Position numbers and translations under genes: made by a program. This document shows positions 25,479 through 32,830 of a DNA stretch of 64,000 bases, one piece after another. The stretch is taken from positions 1 to 64,000 of the forward strand of contig NZ_JAEACP010000016.1 of the NCBI RefSeq assembly GCF_015999335.1, in the 5' to 3' direction. The notes beneath the pieces are model-generated. The model saw nothing but the letters and a program-made list of their open reading frames with translations, had not been told where the DNA came from and searched no databases. Origin of the DNA: Tabrizicola soli. GTDB taxonomy: Bacteria > Pseudomonadota > Alphaproteobacteria > Rhodobacterales > Rhodobacteraceae. How positions within the stretch are numbered: the stretch's first letter is position 1; the number at the start of each line of letters is the position of its first letter.

Positions 25479-26390
25479 TCAGTTCGTGCCGACGATGCCC
25501 GACTGGATACCGTTCACGGCCGCGTTCACACCCGAGGTGATGGTGCCGGTGTTGACCGCGCCGAGGACAGTGGTCGCCACGTCGCCCATGCTGCCGTTCA
25601 GGCCGGTCATGGTGGTGTTGACCGAGCCGATGATGTCGGTGGCGTTCGACGCCACGTTCAGCACCAGCGCGGCCGAGTCGACGGAGCCGCCCAGTTGCTC
25701 GATCGCGGCCGAGACGGCCGAGGACGAACCGGCGATCGCTTCGCTCACGTCCTGGTTCACGCCCAGGGTGATCTCGCCGGTGTTGACCGCGCCGAGGACG
25801 GTGGTGGCCATGTCGCCCAGGTCGACCGTGACCTGATCCAGCGCGATGACCGTGCCGCCCACGTCGGCGGTGGCGGTGGTCACCCCCGTCAGCGTGTTGG
25901 TGATCGAGCCGTCGATCGCCGTCATCATGGTCAGCGGCTCGACGAAGCTGCTGGTATAGCCGGCAGTGGTCGCCCAGTCACCGAAGTCGGCGAAGTCTGC
26001 GGTGGCATCGGCCGCAGCCGCTGCGTCCGCTAGGGCCTCGGTGTCGTAGTTGACGCCGTCGTAGACCCACTTGTCGCCGCCAACATCGGCGCCGTTCGTG
26101 TCGGTGTAGGTGACGTTACCCTGTGCGGTGGTGACCGCTGTGGCCAGCGCAGCGTCATAGGCGGCTTCCATCTCGGCAACGGTCACCACGGCGTCGTCGG
26201 CATCGGTCCAGACCGTGCCACCGGCGGTGGTGCCGATGTTCTCGGCGATGTTGGCGAAGACGCCGTTCACCTTCTCCATGTTGGTGTTGCCGTCGATCGT
26301 GCTCAGGACGCGCTCCAGGACGGATTGCGCCTGCGCGCCGCCGGCGCTCAGGGCCAGGCCAAGGGCCGTGGTCAGAAGCAGTTTGTTCAT
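25479..26390 (-). CDS. Secreted fibre-like repeat protein, second paralogue (HfaD-like candidate)
   Basis: A 303-residue secreted protein. A signal peptide (residues 1-21, ending GGAQA) leads to QSVLERVLSTIDGNTNMEK. Two repeats, ATTVLGAVNTGEITLGVN (~194) and ATTVLGAVNTGTITSGVN (~271), flank a Val/Asn-rich segment. It is nearly identical to the first paralogue apart from an extra acidic, Ala/Asp/Thr/Tyr-rich block of about 95 residues (~55-150). There are no cysteines. Stacked beta-strands forming a surface fibre are likely. It is co-oriented with a CsgG-family pore gene, as with curli and holdfast-anchor proteins. Confidence 0.75.
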   Translation of the reverse strand: MNKLLLTTALGLALSAGGAQAQSVLERVLSTIDGNTNMEKVNGVFANIAENIGTTAGGTVWTDADDAVVTVAEMEAAYDAALATAVTTAQGNVTYTDTNGADVGGDKWVYDGVNYDTEALADAAAAADATADFADFGDWATTAGYTSSFVEPLTMMTAIDGSITNTLTGVTTATADVGGTVIALDQVTVDLGDMATTVLGAVNTGEITLGVNQDVSEAIAGSSSAVSAAIEQLGGSVDSAALVLNVASNATDIIGSVNTTMTGLNGSMGDVATTVLGAVNTGTITSGVNAAVNGIQSGIVGTN

Positions 26391-26412
26391 CTCGAACCTC
26401 TTGTGTTGGGGG

Positions 26413-26439
26413 ACCCCCGCGACCCTGCGCCGCGGGGGT
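26413..26439. promoter_or_regulatory. Strong intercistronic hairpin between fibre genes 1 and 2
   Basis: A perfect 9-bp stem ACCCCCGCG / CGCGGGGGT with a 9-base loop in the 60-bp gap. It is unrelated in sequence to the hairpin at 25445 but identical in placement. Confidence 0.6.
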
Positions 26440-26450
26440 GGGGTTCATGC

Positions 26451-26810
26451 TCAGTTCGTGCCGACGATGCCCGACTGGATGCCTTCCACCGCCGAGTTCA
26501 CGCCCGAGGTGATGGTGCCGGTGTTGACCGCGCCAAGGACCGTGGTCGCCACGTTGCCGAGCGAGCCGTTCAGCCCGTCGAAGGTGGTGTTGACCGAGCC
26601 GATGATGTCGGTCGCGTTCGACGCCACGTTCAGCACGATCGCCGAGGTGTCGGCCGAGCCGCCCAGCTGGTCGATGGCGTTCGAGACGGCCGAGGAGGTG
26701 CCGGCGATCGCTTCGCTCACGTCCTGGTTCACGCCCAGGGTGATGTCGCCGGTGTTGACCGCGCCCAGAACCGTGGTGGCCATGTCGCCCAGGTCGACCG
26801 TGACCTGCTC
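26451..26810 (-). repeat. Duplicated coding segment shared by fibre genes 1 and 2
   Basis: About 360 bp at the 3' end of the first fibre gene closely match 25479-25840 in the second, including silent positions, for example GTTCGTGCCGACGATGCCCG at both gene ends. This indicates a recent tandem duplication or ongoing gene conversion. Confidence 0.75.
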
Positions 26811-27080
26811 GACGGCCGTGACGGCGTTGTTCACATCGGCGGTCGGACCATCGAAGCCGCTCAGCAGGTTGGTGATCGAGCCGTCGATGGCCGTCAGCAT
26901 CTCGCCGGTTTCACCCACGGTGCCGATGTTCTCGGCGATGTTGGCGAAGACGCCGTTCACCGTTTCCATGTTGGACGAGCCGTCGATCTGATCGAGTACC
27001 CGCTCGAGAACCGACTGGGCGGAAGCCGCGCCCGACAGGGCGACAAGGGCCAGAGCGGTAGTTGCAAGGAGTTTCTTCAT
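26451..27080 (-). CDS. Secreted fibre-like repeat protein, first paralogue (HfaD-like candidate)
   Basis: A 209-residue secreted protein. A signal peptide ends at SGAASA, and the mature part begins QSVLERVLDQIDGSSNMET. Two ATTVLGAVNTG repeats (~100 and ~177) occur with DIIGSVNTTFDGL between them, and the C-terminus is GIQSGIVGTN as in the second paralogue. I chose the ATG at 27080 because AGGAAAC lies 7-8 nt upstream and a signal peptide follows at once. It is the first fibre-like gene after the CsgG-type pore. The family is unnamed to my knowledge; comparison with HfaD is by position and style, not by proven homology. Confidence 0.75.
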   Translation of the reverse strand: MKKLLATTALALVALSGAASAQSVLERVLDQIDGSSNMETVNGVFANIAENIGTVGETGEMLTAIDGSITNLLSGFDGPTADVNNAVTAVEQVTVDLGDMATTVLGAVNTGDITLGVNQDVSEAIAGTSSAVSNAIDQLGGSADTSAIVLNVASNATDIIGSVNTTFDGLNGSLGNVATTVLGAVNTGTITSGVNSAVEGIQSGIVGTN

Positions 27081-27105
27081 CTGAAGTTTCCTGTCCTGAT
27101 TGACC

Positions 27106-27127
27106 GTTTCCCACCCCCATGGGAAAC
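27106..27127. promoter_or_regulatory. Hairpin in the leader of the first fibre gene
   Basis: A perfect 8-bp stem GTTTCCCA / TGGGAAAC with a 6-base loop, ending about 26 nt before the start codon at 27080, so it could affect ribosome access or mRNA decay. Confidence 0.45.
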
Positions 27128-27163
27128 AGCGATTGCACCCGGCGCGAGGAGGGGCCGGTCTTG

Positions 27164-27190
27164 CCGTTCGGGTGTGGGGCACCCGAACGG
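27164..27190. promoter_or_regulatory. Hairpin between the CsgG-like gene and first fibre gene
   Basis: A perfect 11-bp stem CCGTTCGGGTG / CACCCGAACGG with a 5-base loop, 28 bp after the stop codon of the CsgG-like gene. Without a T-run it is more likely an attenuator or mRNA-stability element than a terminator. Confidence 0.55.
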
Positions 27191-27217
27191 ATGGTCGATG
27201 AAGCGGCCCGGCCGCCT

Positions 27218-28549
27218 TCAGGGTGTCGGCATGCCGGTCCCTCCAAGCTTCTTGTCATCCGGTCCCGGCGCGCCGGGCGACTCGGGTGTCGGGGCGGCGG
27301 CGGCCTTGGCCTTGGCCAGGCGGCGGGCCTCCTGCGCGACGGCGATGGCCTGTTCCACCAGCGTGGCGGCGGCGTCGCCCTCGGGGCCGGTCAATCCGGC
27401 GGCCGCAGCCTCTTTCAGCGTCTTGACCGCCATGGCCATGTTCATTTCCGCTTCCCTCGCCGCCTTGTCGGCCTCCTCGGCGGTCTTGGAGCGGGCGGCG
27501 CGGTCGGCGGCGGCAATCGCCCTTGCGGCATAAGCCGTGGCGTTGCCCGCCAGCTGGCGGGCCTCGGGTGGGCTGGCCGCAGCGGATTTCTGCGGGGCCG
27601 GTTGCGGGGCGGGGGCCGCGCTGGCCGGGGCGGGCCCTCCCCCGCCCGCCCCGGTCGGGGCCGCACCCGCTGCCGCAGGTGGCCCCTTGCGCGCCGCCGC
27701 CGCCTCGTCCGCCGCGGCGGTGATCTCGCGAAGTGTGCTGCCATCCCCAGACGACAGCATCCCGCTTGGCGCGGCGTCGATGGACCTGATCTCGGCCCGG
27801 CAGGCGGCCGCGGCATCCGCGTCCAGCGTCTGCGCCAGAAGCTCGAACACGGCATAGCTCATCATCTGGCGCAGCGTCAGTTGCAGCGCCTCGCGCTCCA
27901 TCCCGCCGATATCGGCCTCGACCAGGGTTTCACCGAGGTAGCGGCTGGTCTCGAAGCCGATTTCCTTCTCGTAAAGCTGCTTCTGCAGCGGGACATTGGC
28001 GACGACGCGGCCCGTGTTCGCATCGGTCAGCGCCAGATCGAGTCCGATCAGGACGCGGTTCTGCCTGTAGCGCGGGCCGACGCCGGCCACGCTCAGCTCG
28101 GCCCCGCCGCCGGGGATGAAATCCAGGCTGTTGATCGAGCCCGAGATGAACAGGTCGGCCGGAATCTGGGTGCGGATGTTGCGGATGCCCCAGTTGTTCT
28201 CGGCCAGGGGAATGTTGGGGTCGCGGCGGTTCACCACCGTCAGCCCGGCCCGGAACAGCGCCGACTGCACCATGTCGCCCGCACCCTGCGACACCAGCTT
28301 GCCGGTGCCGCTGTCCGCATATTGTTCCTTGCCGGTGGTGTCGGCGATCGTCCCGACCCCGAAGGACAGGCGCTCGGGGAACTTTCCCTTCATGCAGATC
28401 AGCGCCCGGTCGAAGTCGGTCACGATGTCCTGCATCGGCGGGCCCTTCACGATCTCGGCGTTCTTTCCTTTGGGCGTGACTGCGCCCGGTGTCGGCACCG
28501 CACAGGCCGCAAGGGCCAGCAGAAGGTACAGGGCCAGGGTCGGGCGCAT
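27218..28549 (-). CDS. CsgG/HfaB-family outer-membrane secretion lipoprotein
   Basis: A 443-residue lipoprotein. The lipobox is LLALAAC (Cys near 16). Residues ~40-260 form a CsgG domain (ERLSFGVGTIADTTGKEQYAD; GAGDMVQSALFRAGLTVVNR; RVVANVPLQKQLYEKEIG). CsgG makes a nonameric pore that exports curli subunits, and HfaB is the holdfast-anchor version. Here the chain continues for another ~180 residues that are Ala/Pro/Gly-rich and then helical (AARAIAAADRAARSKTAEEA), which curli CsgG lacks. It lies between an HfaA-like gene and three secreted repeat proteins, the order of hfaA-hfaB-hfaD in Caulobacter. Confidence 0.85.
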   Translation of the reverse strand: MRPTLALYLLLALAACAVPTPGAVTPKGKNAEIVKGPPMQDIVTDFDRALICMKGKFPERLSFGVGTIADTTGKEQYADSGTGKLVSQGAGDMVQSALFRAGLTVVNRRDPNIPLAENNWGIRNIRTQIPADLFISGSINSLDFIPGGGAELSVAGVGPRYRQNRVLIGLDLALTDANTGRVVANVPLQKQLYEKEIGFETSRYLGETLVEADIGGMEREALQLTLRQMMSYAVFELLAQTLDADAAAACRAEIRSIDAAPSGMLSSGDGSTLREITAAADEAAAARKGPPAAAGAAPTGAGGGGPAPASAAPAPQPAPQKSAAASPPEARQLAGNATAYAARAIAAADRAARSKTAEEADKAAREAEMNMAMAVKTLKEAAAAGLTGPEGDAAATLVEQAIAVAQEARRLAKAKAAAAPTPESPGAPGPDDKKLGGTGMPTP

Positions 28550-28551
28550 GG

Positions 28552-29124
28552 TCAGGGGATCGCGCAGGCCGAATTCACCTGACCGCTGTCCGTCACGGTG
28601 ACATAGGGCAGCGTATAGCTGCTCCCCAACCCGCCATAGGCATTGGCATCGGCCGCACCCGGCGAGGTGGTGGTCGCGCTGTGCACGATCGAGCCGTCCA
28701 CGCAGCCCGAAGATTCGGCGGTGTTGTTGGCCACCAGGCTGTTGTTGTCCCCCTCGACCGTGATCGTGGTCGAGCCGGTGTTCAGCGCGCCCACCGAATA
28801 GGTCTGTTCGCCGATGGCATCGCCGATCTGGGACGAGCCGCTGATCGTGCCGCCGCCCGAATCCATCTCGATGTAGTTCGAGCGGTTGTCGTTGTAGTTG
28901 TTCGTATTGTAGACGACCTGCGGGTCGCCCTCCTCGGCGTTGCGGATCGCCTCGGCCCGCTGCAGGGCCACGCTGCGGTCACTGGCGGTGTTGAAGCCGA
29001 AGACGCCGGCCCAGCTTTGCCCGGCGCTGGAATAGTTCTGCGCCGCAGCGGGGGCGGAGACCGCAAGGATCAGCGAGGCCGCAAGTCGCAGCGACCGCAG
29101 GGGGAGATGGCGCGCGCGGGTCAT
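28552..29124 (-). CDS. HfaA-like secreted curlin-related protein
   Basis: A 190-residue secreted protein with a signal peptide to about APAAAQ. The mature part is Ser/Asn/Gly/Thr-rich and has a curlin-like strand pattern (TTITVEGDNNSLVANNTAES). Two cysteines (SSGCVDG and NSACAIP) may form one disulfide. Its place directly ahead of the CsgG/HfaB gene, 2 nt away, and its overall plan match the Caulobacter holdfast-anchor protein HfaA. Its ATG overlaps the stop of the upstream lipoprotein gene by 4 nt. Homology is suggested, not proven. Confidence 0.6.
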   Translation of the reverse strand: MTRARHLPLRSLRLAASLILAVSAPAAAQNYSSAGQSWAGVFGFNTASDRSVALQRAEAIRNAEEGDPQVVYNTNNYNDNRSNYIEMDSGGGTISGSSQIGDAIGEQTYSVGALNTGSTTITVEGDNNSLVANNTAESSGCVDGSIVHSATTTSPGAADANAYGGLGSSYTLPYVTVTDSGQVNSACAIP

Positions 29125-29528
29125 TTGCCGAACTTGTCGAACGAGATATCGCCGGTTTCCCGATCGATATGGACACCAGTCTTGTCCGTGCCGGCGACGA
29201 CCTCACGGTCGTTGATCCCCGCATAGGTCTCCTTGGTGTTGGCGGTCACCACGCCGGGCGGCCTGCGCGGCGTCGGATTCGGATTCGGTGTCGGCGTCGG
29301 ACCCGGCTGCGGGTCGGGCAGATCCGGCGAAACGGGCGGGACGGCTGGAACCACGACCGGGCAGGGAACCAGATAGGGATCCCACTTGTCCTGTGAAAGC
29401 ACGTAACCCGCCGGCGGCGCCTGTACGCAATAGACCACCTGCTCGGAGGTCAGCGGCCGCTGCGGCGCGCAGCCCATGAGTGCAATGCCGGTTATGGTCA
29501 GCAAGACGATCTGATATTTCGGCATCAT
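29121..29528 (-). CDS. Small Pro-rich lipoprotein heading the fibre operon
   Basis: A 135-residue protein with a lipoprotein signal (GIALMGC, lipidated Cys near 20). It has two further cysteines (VVYCVQ and LVPCPV), then a Pro/Thr/Asn-rich linker of about 35 residues (PTPTPNPNPTPRRPPG) and a C-terminal segment ending DISFDKFGK. The linker suggests a tether across the periplasm or at the outer membrane. Its end is fused by a 4-nt overlap to the HfaA-like gene, so it is probably a structural or chaperone part of the same apparatus. I do not recognise a family; it might stand in for CsgE/CsgF-type factors. Confidence 0.65.
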   Translation of the reverse strand: MMPKYQIVLLTITGIALMGCAPQRPLTSEQVVYCVQAPPAGYVLSQDKWDPYLVPCPVVVPAVPPVSPDLPDPQPGPTPTPNPNPTPRRPPGVVTANTKETYAGINDREVVAGTDKTGVHIDRETGDISFDKFGK

Positions 29529-29879
29529 GGCCCCTATGACGACGGCCCGGCCGTGGCCAAGCGCAGGAAATCTCGTGGAATTTTCTGTTTCGCCCGTGGC
29601 CTGTCGGCAATCCAGTGCGCAAAAGGATTCTGCACTGTCCGAATGGATGCCGTCATGGCGATAGTTGCTCCGTAAGCGTCTGGCCTGACCGAACGGTCGC
29701 GGGACGAGGGTGTCGGATAGCGTCCGCCATCGATAGTGGACACTATGGTGCCTGGGCGGCGCGTCGGTTTGGACGGATGAGAAGAAGCAGCCGATCCGGT
29801 GGCTGCGCGATGTCTGTTATGCGTCCGCCCGGCGGCGGTTCCGTCCCGTGGACCGCCCCGGCCGGTAGTCCGGCCCGGC
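29529..29879. promoter_or_regulatory. Promoter region of the fibre operon with two operator motifs
   Basis: 351 bp without a gene, between the proximal response regulator and the first operon gene. Two palindromes stand out: CTGACCGAACGGTC at 29685-29698, holding a 5-2-5 repeat GACCG-AA-CGGTC and shared with 24266, and ATAGTG-GA-CACTAT at 29733-29746, a perfect 6-2-6 repeat. Two-base spacers are typical for NarL-family regulators such as the two flanking this locus. Confidence 0.5.
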
Positions 29880-30524
29880 TCAGACCAGGCCCAGATCACG
29901 CGCCAGCACGACAGCATGCGTCCGGTTGTGCGCGCCCAACTTGCGACAGATCGCGGTGACGTGCATCTTCACCGTCGGCTCGGCCAATTGCATCTCGACG
30001 GCAATGGCCTTGTTCGTCTGCCCCTCGACGAGATACTCTAGCACCTTGTTTTCCCTTTCGCTCAGCTCGCTCTTGCGTGCTTCGCGCAGCTGCTCGGAAC
30101 TGCGGCGCATCAGTTCCATCGGCAAGTAACGCTCGCCCGCGTGCATGAAGCGGATCGCATTTGCCAGACTGCGGAACGGTGTCGTCTTCAGCACGATTCC
30201 CGCAGCAGCCGAGTTCAGAATCTCGTCCGTCATTCGCGCAGTAGGGCTGCTGGTGATGATACCGACCGGATTACCATGGTTCAGCCTCACCATCCGGCGC
30301 AGGCCTTGGACACCGTTCATTCCGGGCATGTTGAGATCGAGCAGCACGACGTCATAGGGCCCGCTCTGCTGGACCTGAAGCACTGCATCGTCCAGGTCGT
30401 TCGCCACGGCCACCTGTAATCCCGCAGATGTGGAAAGGAATAGCGCGAGCATATCCAGAATCATCCGATGGTCATCGGCAATCAGAACGCGCAGTTTCCT
30501 CGTGGGCAGATCGGATTCGGTCAT
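29880..30524 (-). CDS. NarL/LuxR-family response regulator (fibre locus, proximal)
   Basis: A ~214-residue orphan response regulator. The receiver has ADDH, the phospho-acceptor in VVLLDLNMPGMNG (~55) and a Lys in GIVLKTTPF. The LuxR-type DNA-binding domain is at ~150-205 (LVEGQTNKAIAVEMQLAEPTVKMHV). I prefer the ATG at 30524 because the receiver fold begins right after it; one at 30563 would add 13 residues. It resembles the distal regulator at 23578 in layout, so the two bracket the fibre operon. It reads in the same direction as the operon but is separated by 351 bp. Confidence 0.9.
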   Translation of the reverse strand: MTESDLPTRKLRVLIADDHRMILDMLALFLSTSAGLQVAVANDLDDAVLQVQQSGPYDVVLLDLNMPGMNGVQGLRRMVRLNHGNPVGIITSSPTARMTDEILNSAAAGIVLKTTPFRSLANAIRFMHAGERYLPMELMRRSSEQLREARKSELSERENKVLEYLVEGQTNKAIAVEMQLAEPTVKMHVTAICRKLGAHNRTHAVVLARDLGLV

Positions 30525-31226
30525 CGGATTTTCTCGCTGTGCAAGTAGTTTGTAGGACTGCATCTAATTTGAAGCGGGGCACATATTTGACGCTGGGGAG
30601 TCCTATTGGTCATTGCCGGATCATTCCGGGACTGGCGGTCGGCCAATAGTTGGTCCTTGGCATAACTTTCGTGATGCCATGCGATGCCGCCGGGTGGACT
30701 CCACTCCATCGGTAACGCTGCCAAAACCTTCGCCACCAGCAACCGTATCCGTCAGGGCGCTGGAGCCACCCGTTTCTGACGGTTCTTGCATGGGGTCTTC
30801 GTAAGGATGACGCGCTTTCCGGCGACAGCCGTGACCTTCTGCGGTTTTCCGGCGTTGCGGAGGATCTCAAGCCTGGATTCCGATAGCGGGCCGCCGCCGC
30901 CTACTTCGGATCAAAACACGAAGAGGCGGGCGCTGGCGCGGCGCATTGGATGTCATCCTGCGCCGGATGTGGGTCGAGGGCAGCGATTTCCGTGCCAATG
31001 GCCCGGCGCCGAATGCGATCCGGGGAAAGAGGTCGCCACCTGCCGCCCCAATTGCATACCATAAGAGATATTGGCCATCGCGGGCACGCCGATCGAGCAC
31101 CATGGATAGGATGAACACCACCGGATATCCACATCCCCCCTTTTGAAACGTTGCGGGACTTCGTGCGGATCGGATTTCTATGGCGGGCTGCGTTGGGCAG
31201 CCAACCAGAGGAACCCGTAGAGATTC
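30525..31226. other. Intergenic region, no supported gene
   Basis: About 700 bp with divergent promoters for the response regulator and the outer-membrane protein. One inverted repeat, CCGTCAG at 30749 and CTGACGG at 30776, could form a hairpin with a 20-base loop. The short open frames here have no recognisable sequence. A small RNA cannot be excluded. Confidence 0.4.
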
Positions 31227-31988
31227 ATGACTGCCGTCATTTCCAGTTTTGCGCTGCTTGCCGCGGCGGCGATTGCCCTTGCCACACCCGCCCTGGCCGG
31301 AGGCCCTGCGCCCGCATCTGTTGAACCCGAACCCGCAGCAGCGGCCCCCGCCAAGGCCGATACCTGGACCGGCCCTTGGGTCGGCTTGTCGCTTGGCAGC
31401 GGCTTCGCAAACTATGATTTCGGGACCCGTATAAGCAATCCGTCGGATCCCGGCGAATTCGTCAGCCTGAACCTGCCGGACTACGGAGGAGATGGCGCTT
31501 TCGCTGCGATCGAACTGGGCTATGGTCGCCGCTTCGCCGACAATATGGTCTGGGGGGTGCAGTTCGATCATGCCGTGAGCGGGATCGATACCGGCTCCGA
31601 ATTTGCGACATCCGTGCCGTTCGCGATCGAGACCCACTTCAAACCGGCCACCTTGACGACGCTGGGCGCGCGGTTCGGCTATCTGGTCAATGACAGAACG
31701 TTGATCTTCGGCATGGGTGGCGCAACCCGTGCCGAATTCGAAGGCTCGGCCTCGATCAGCGGAGCGGCAACGTCCGAAAACGACTTCTCCATCGAAACCT
31801 GGGGCGTTACGCTCGGCGTGGGGGCTGAAACCCAGATCGCGAAGGATCTCTCGCTCAAGTTCGATTACCGGATTACCGACTTCGGCGACTACAGCATCTA
31901 CGACGAATCGATCGACGCCGCGAATTTCGACGGTTGGCTGGCGACCAAGGTCCAGACCTTCCGCGTGACGCTGGCCCGGAAGTTCTAA
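31227..31988 (+). CDS. Outer-membrane beta-barrel protein (Omp25/opacity type)
   Basis: A 253-residue protein with a signal peptide (ending ALAGG), a short Ala/Pro linker, then alternating strands starting TWTGPWVGLSLGSGFANYDF and ending in the C-terminal aromatic residue of FRVTLARKF, needed for barrel assembly. This matches the small eight-stranded barrels of rhizobia and brucellae. It stands alone beside the fibre locus. A structural role in the outer membrane is likely; specific ligands are unknown. Confidence 0.85.
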   Translation: MTAVISSFALLAAAAIALATPALAGGPAPASVEPEPAAAAPAKADTWTGPWVGLSLGSGFANYDFGTRISNPSDPGEFVSLNLPDYGGDGAFAAIELGYGRRFADNMVWGVQFDHAVSGIDTGSEFATSVPFAIETHFKPATLTTLGARFGYLVNDRTLIFGMGGATRAEFEGSASISGAATSENDFSIETWGVTLGVGAETQIAKDLSLKFDYRITDFGDYSIYDESIDAANFDGWLATKVQTFRVTLARKF

Positions 31989-32830
31989 GGCAGACGCAAT
32001 GGGCGCGTGGCTGGTATGTCCGATGCCACGCGCCGACTGGAGGCAAACACCCCGACGCCTCTCGGCCCCAGATCCCACCAGATGCCATGAACAGCGCCCG
32101 TGGACGCGATACCGTCACGAGGCGCCTCCCAGACTTGGCGGGCGTGGTCATCTGTGCAACGTAAGCGTTCACGATCCGCAGCGCCCGCTTCTCGCGTTCC
32201 TTCGCGTTGTCGGCAGGCCGATGTGACAGAGCTTGTTCCCTCCGATAAGCTGTCAGATCTCCGGGAACGACGACCTTCCGCACGTATTCCATCCCGCCCC
32301 GAGCGCCGTCTTGTAGCAGCGCAGGAAGCTTGACCCCTTGTCTGCAAGGAGTTTCTGCAAATTCAACGATGTGAAGAGGGAAAGGTGAGAGGCTGGACAA
32401 CTCACGCATTCCAATGACTTCAATGAGTTAGGTGGAGCCCTGGCACCGGAAATCGCCCATATTCTGGCACCGAAATTTCGGGGCCTTCGAACAGTGTCGG
32501 GCACCAGGCGGTAGATCGCAAGGCACCAAGAGTTCTCTACACGCAGCGGCTCGCCCGGGAACCGGCGCACCCTCCGCTCGCCGACGCCTCATCCCGTGTC
32601 CAGGAGCCGTCGCGGCACTCGGCCACGGTCGGGCGTGGGCTTCGGTCTCGCACGACTCAGGTCAGCTTGGTTCTGCCAAAACCGTAGACAGATGGAATGG
32701 ATATCGCGGCGCAGATGTTTTCGGTTTCTTCGCCACTTCGGCAACGACGACGGTCGACCTGCGCAAACTGGCTACTTCCAGCAGACCCGCAAGGCACTGC
32801 ACGATTCCGAGCGATAACCGTGGCTCGGCT
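31989..32830. other. Gene-free junction region holding the left island boundary
   Basis: About 840 bp between the outer-membrane protein gene and the helicase fusion. I see no intact gene. The 18-bp copy of the ffs 3' end lies at 32384. The several short open frames (for example 31873-32409 minus, 32432-32926 plus) have no family motifs. A decayed integrase or transposase would fit here, but I cannot recognise one. Confidence 0.4.
32384..32401. repeat. Left 18-bp direct repeat (candidate att site)
   Basis: GGTGAGAGGCTGGACAAC, identical and in the same orientation as 43517-43534, where it is the 3' end of ffs. The flanks differ on both sides. Confidence 0.7.

Noticed and set aside
30610-31134. 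Short open frames between the response regulator and the outer-membrane protein
   Set aside because: Arg/Trp/Ser-rich, overlapping each other on both strands, no start signals and no motif.
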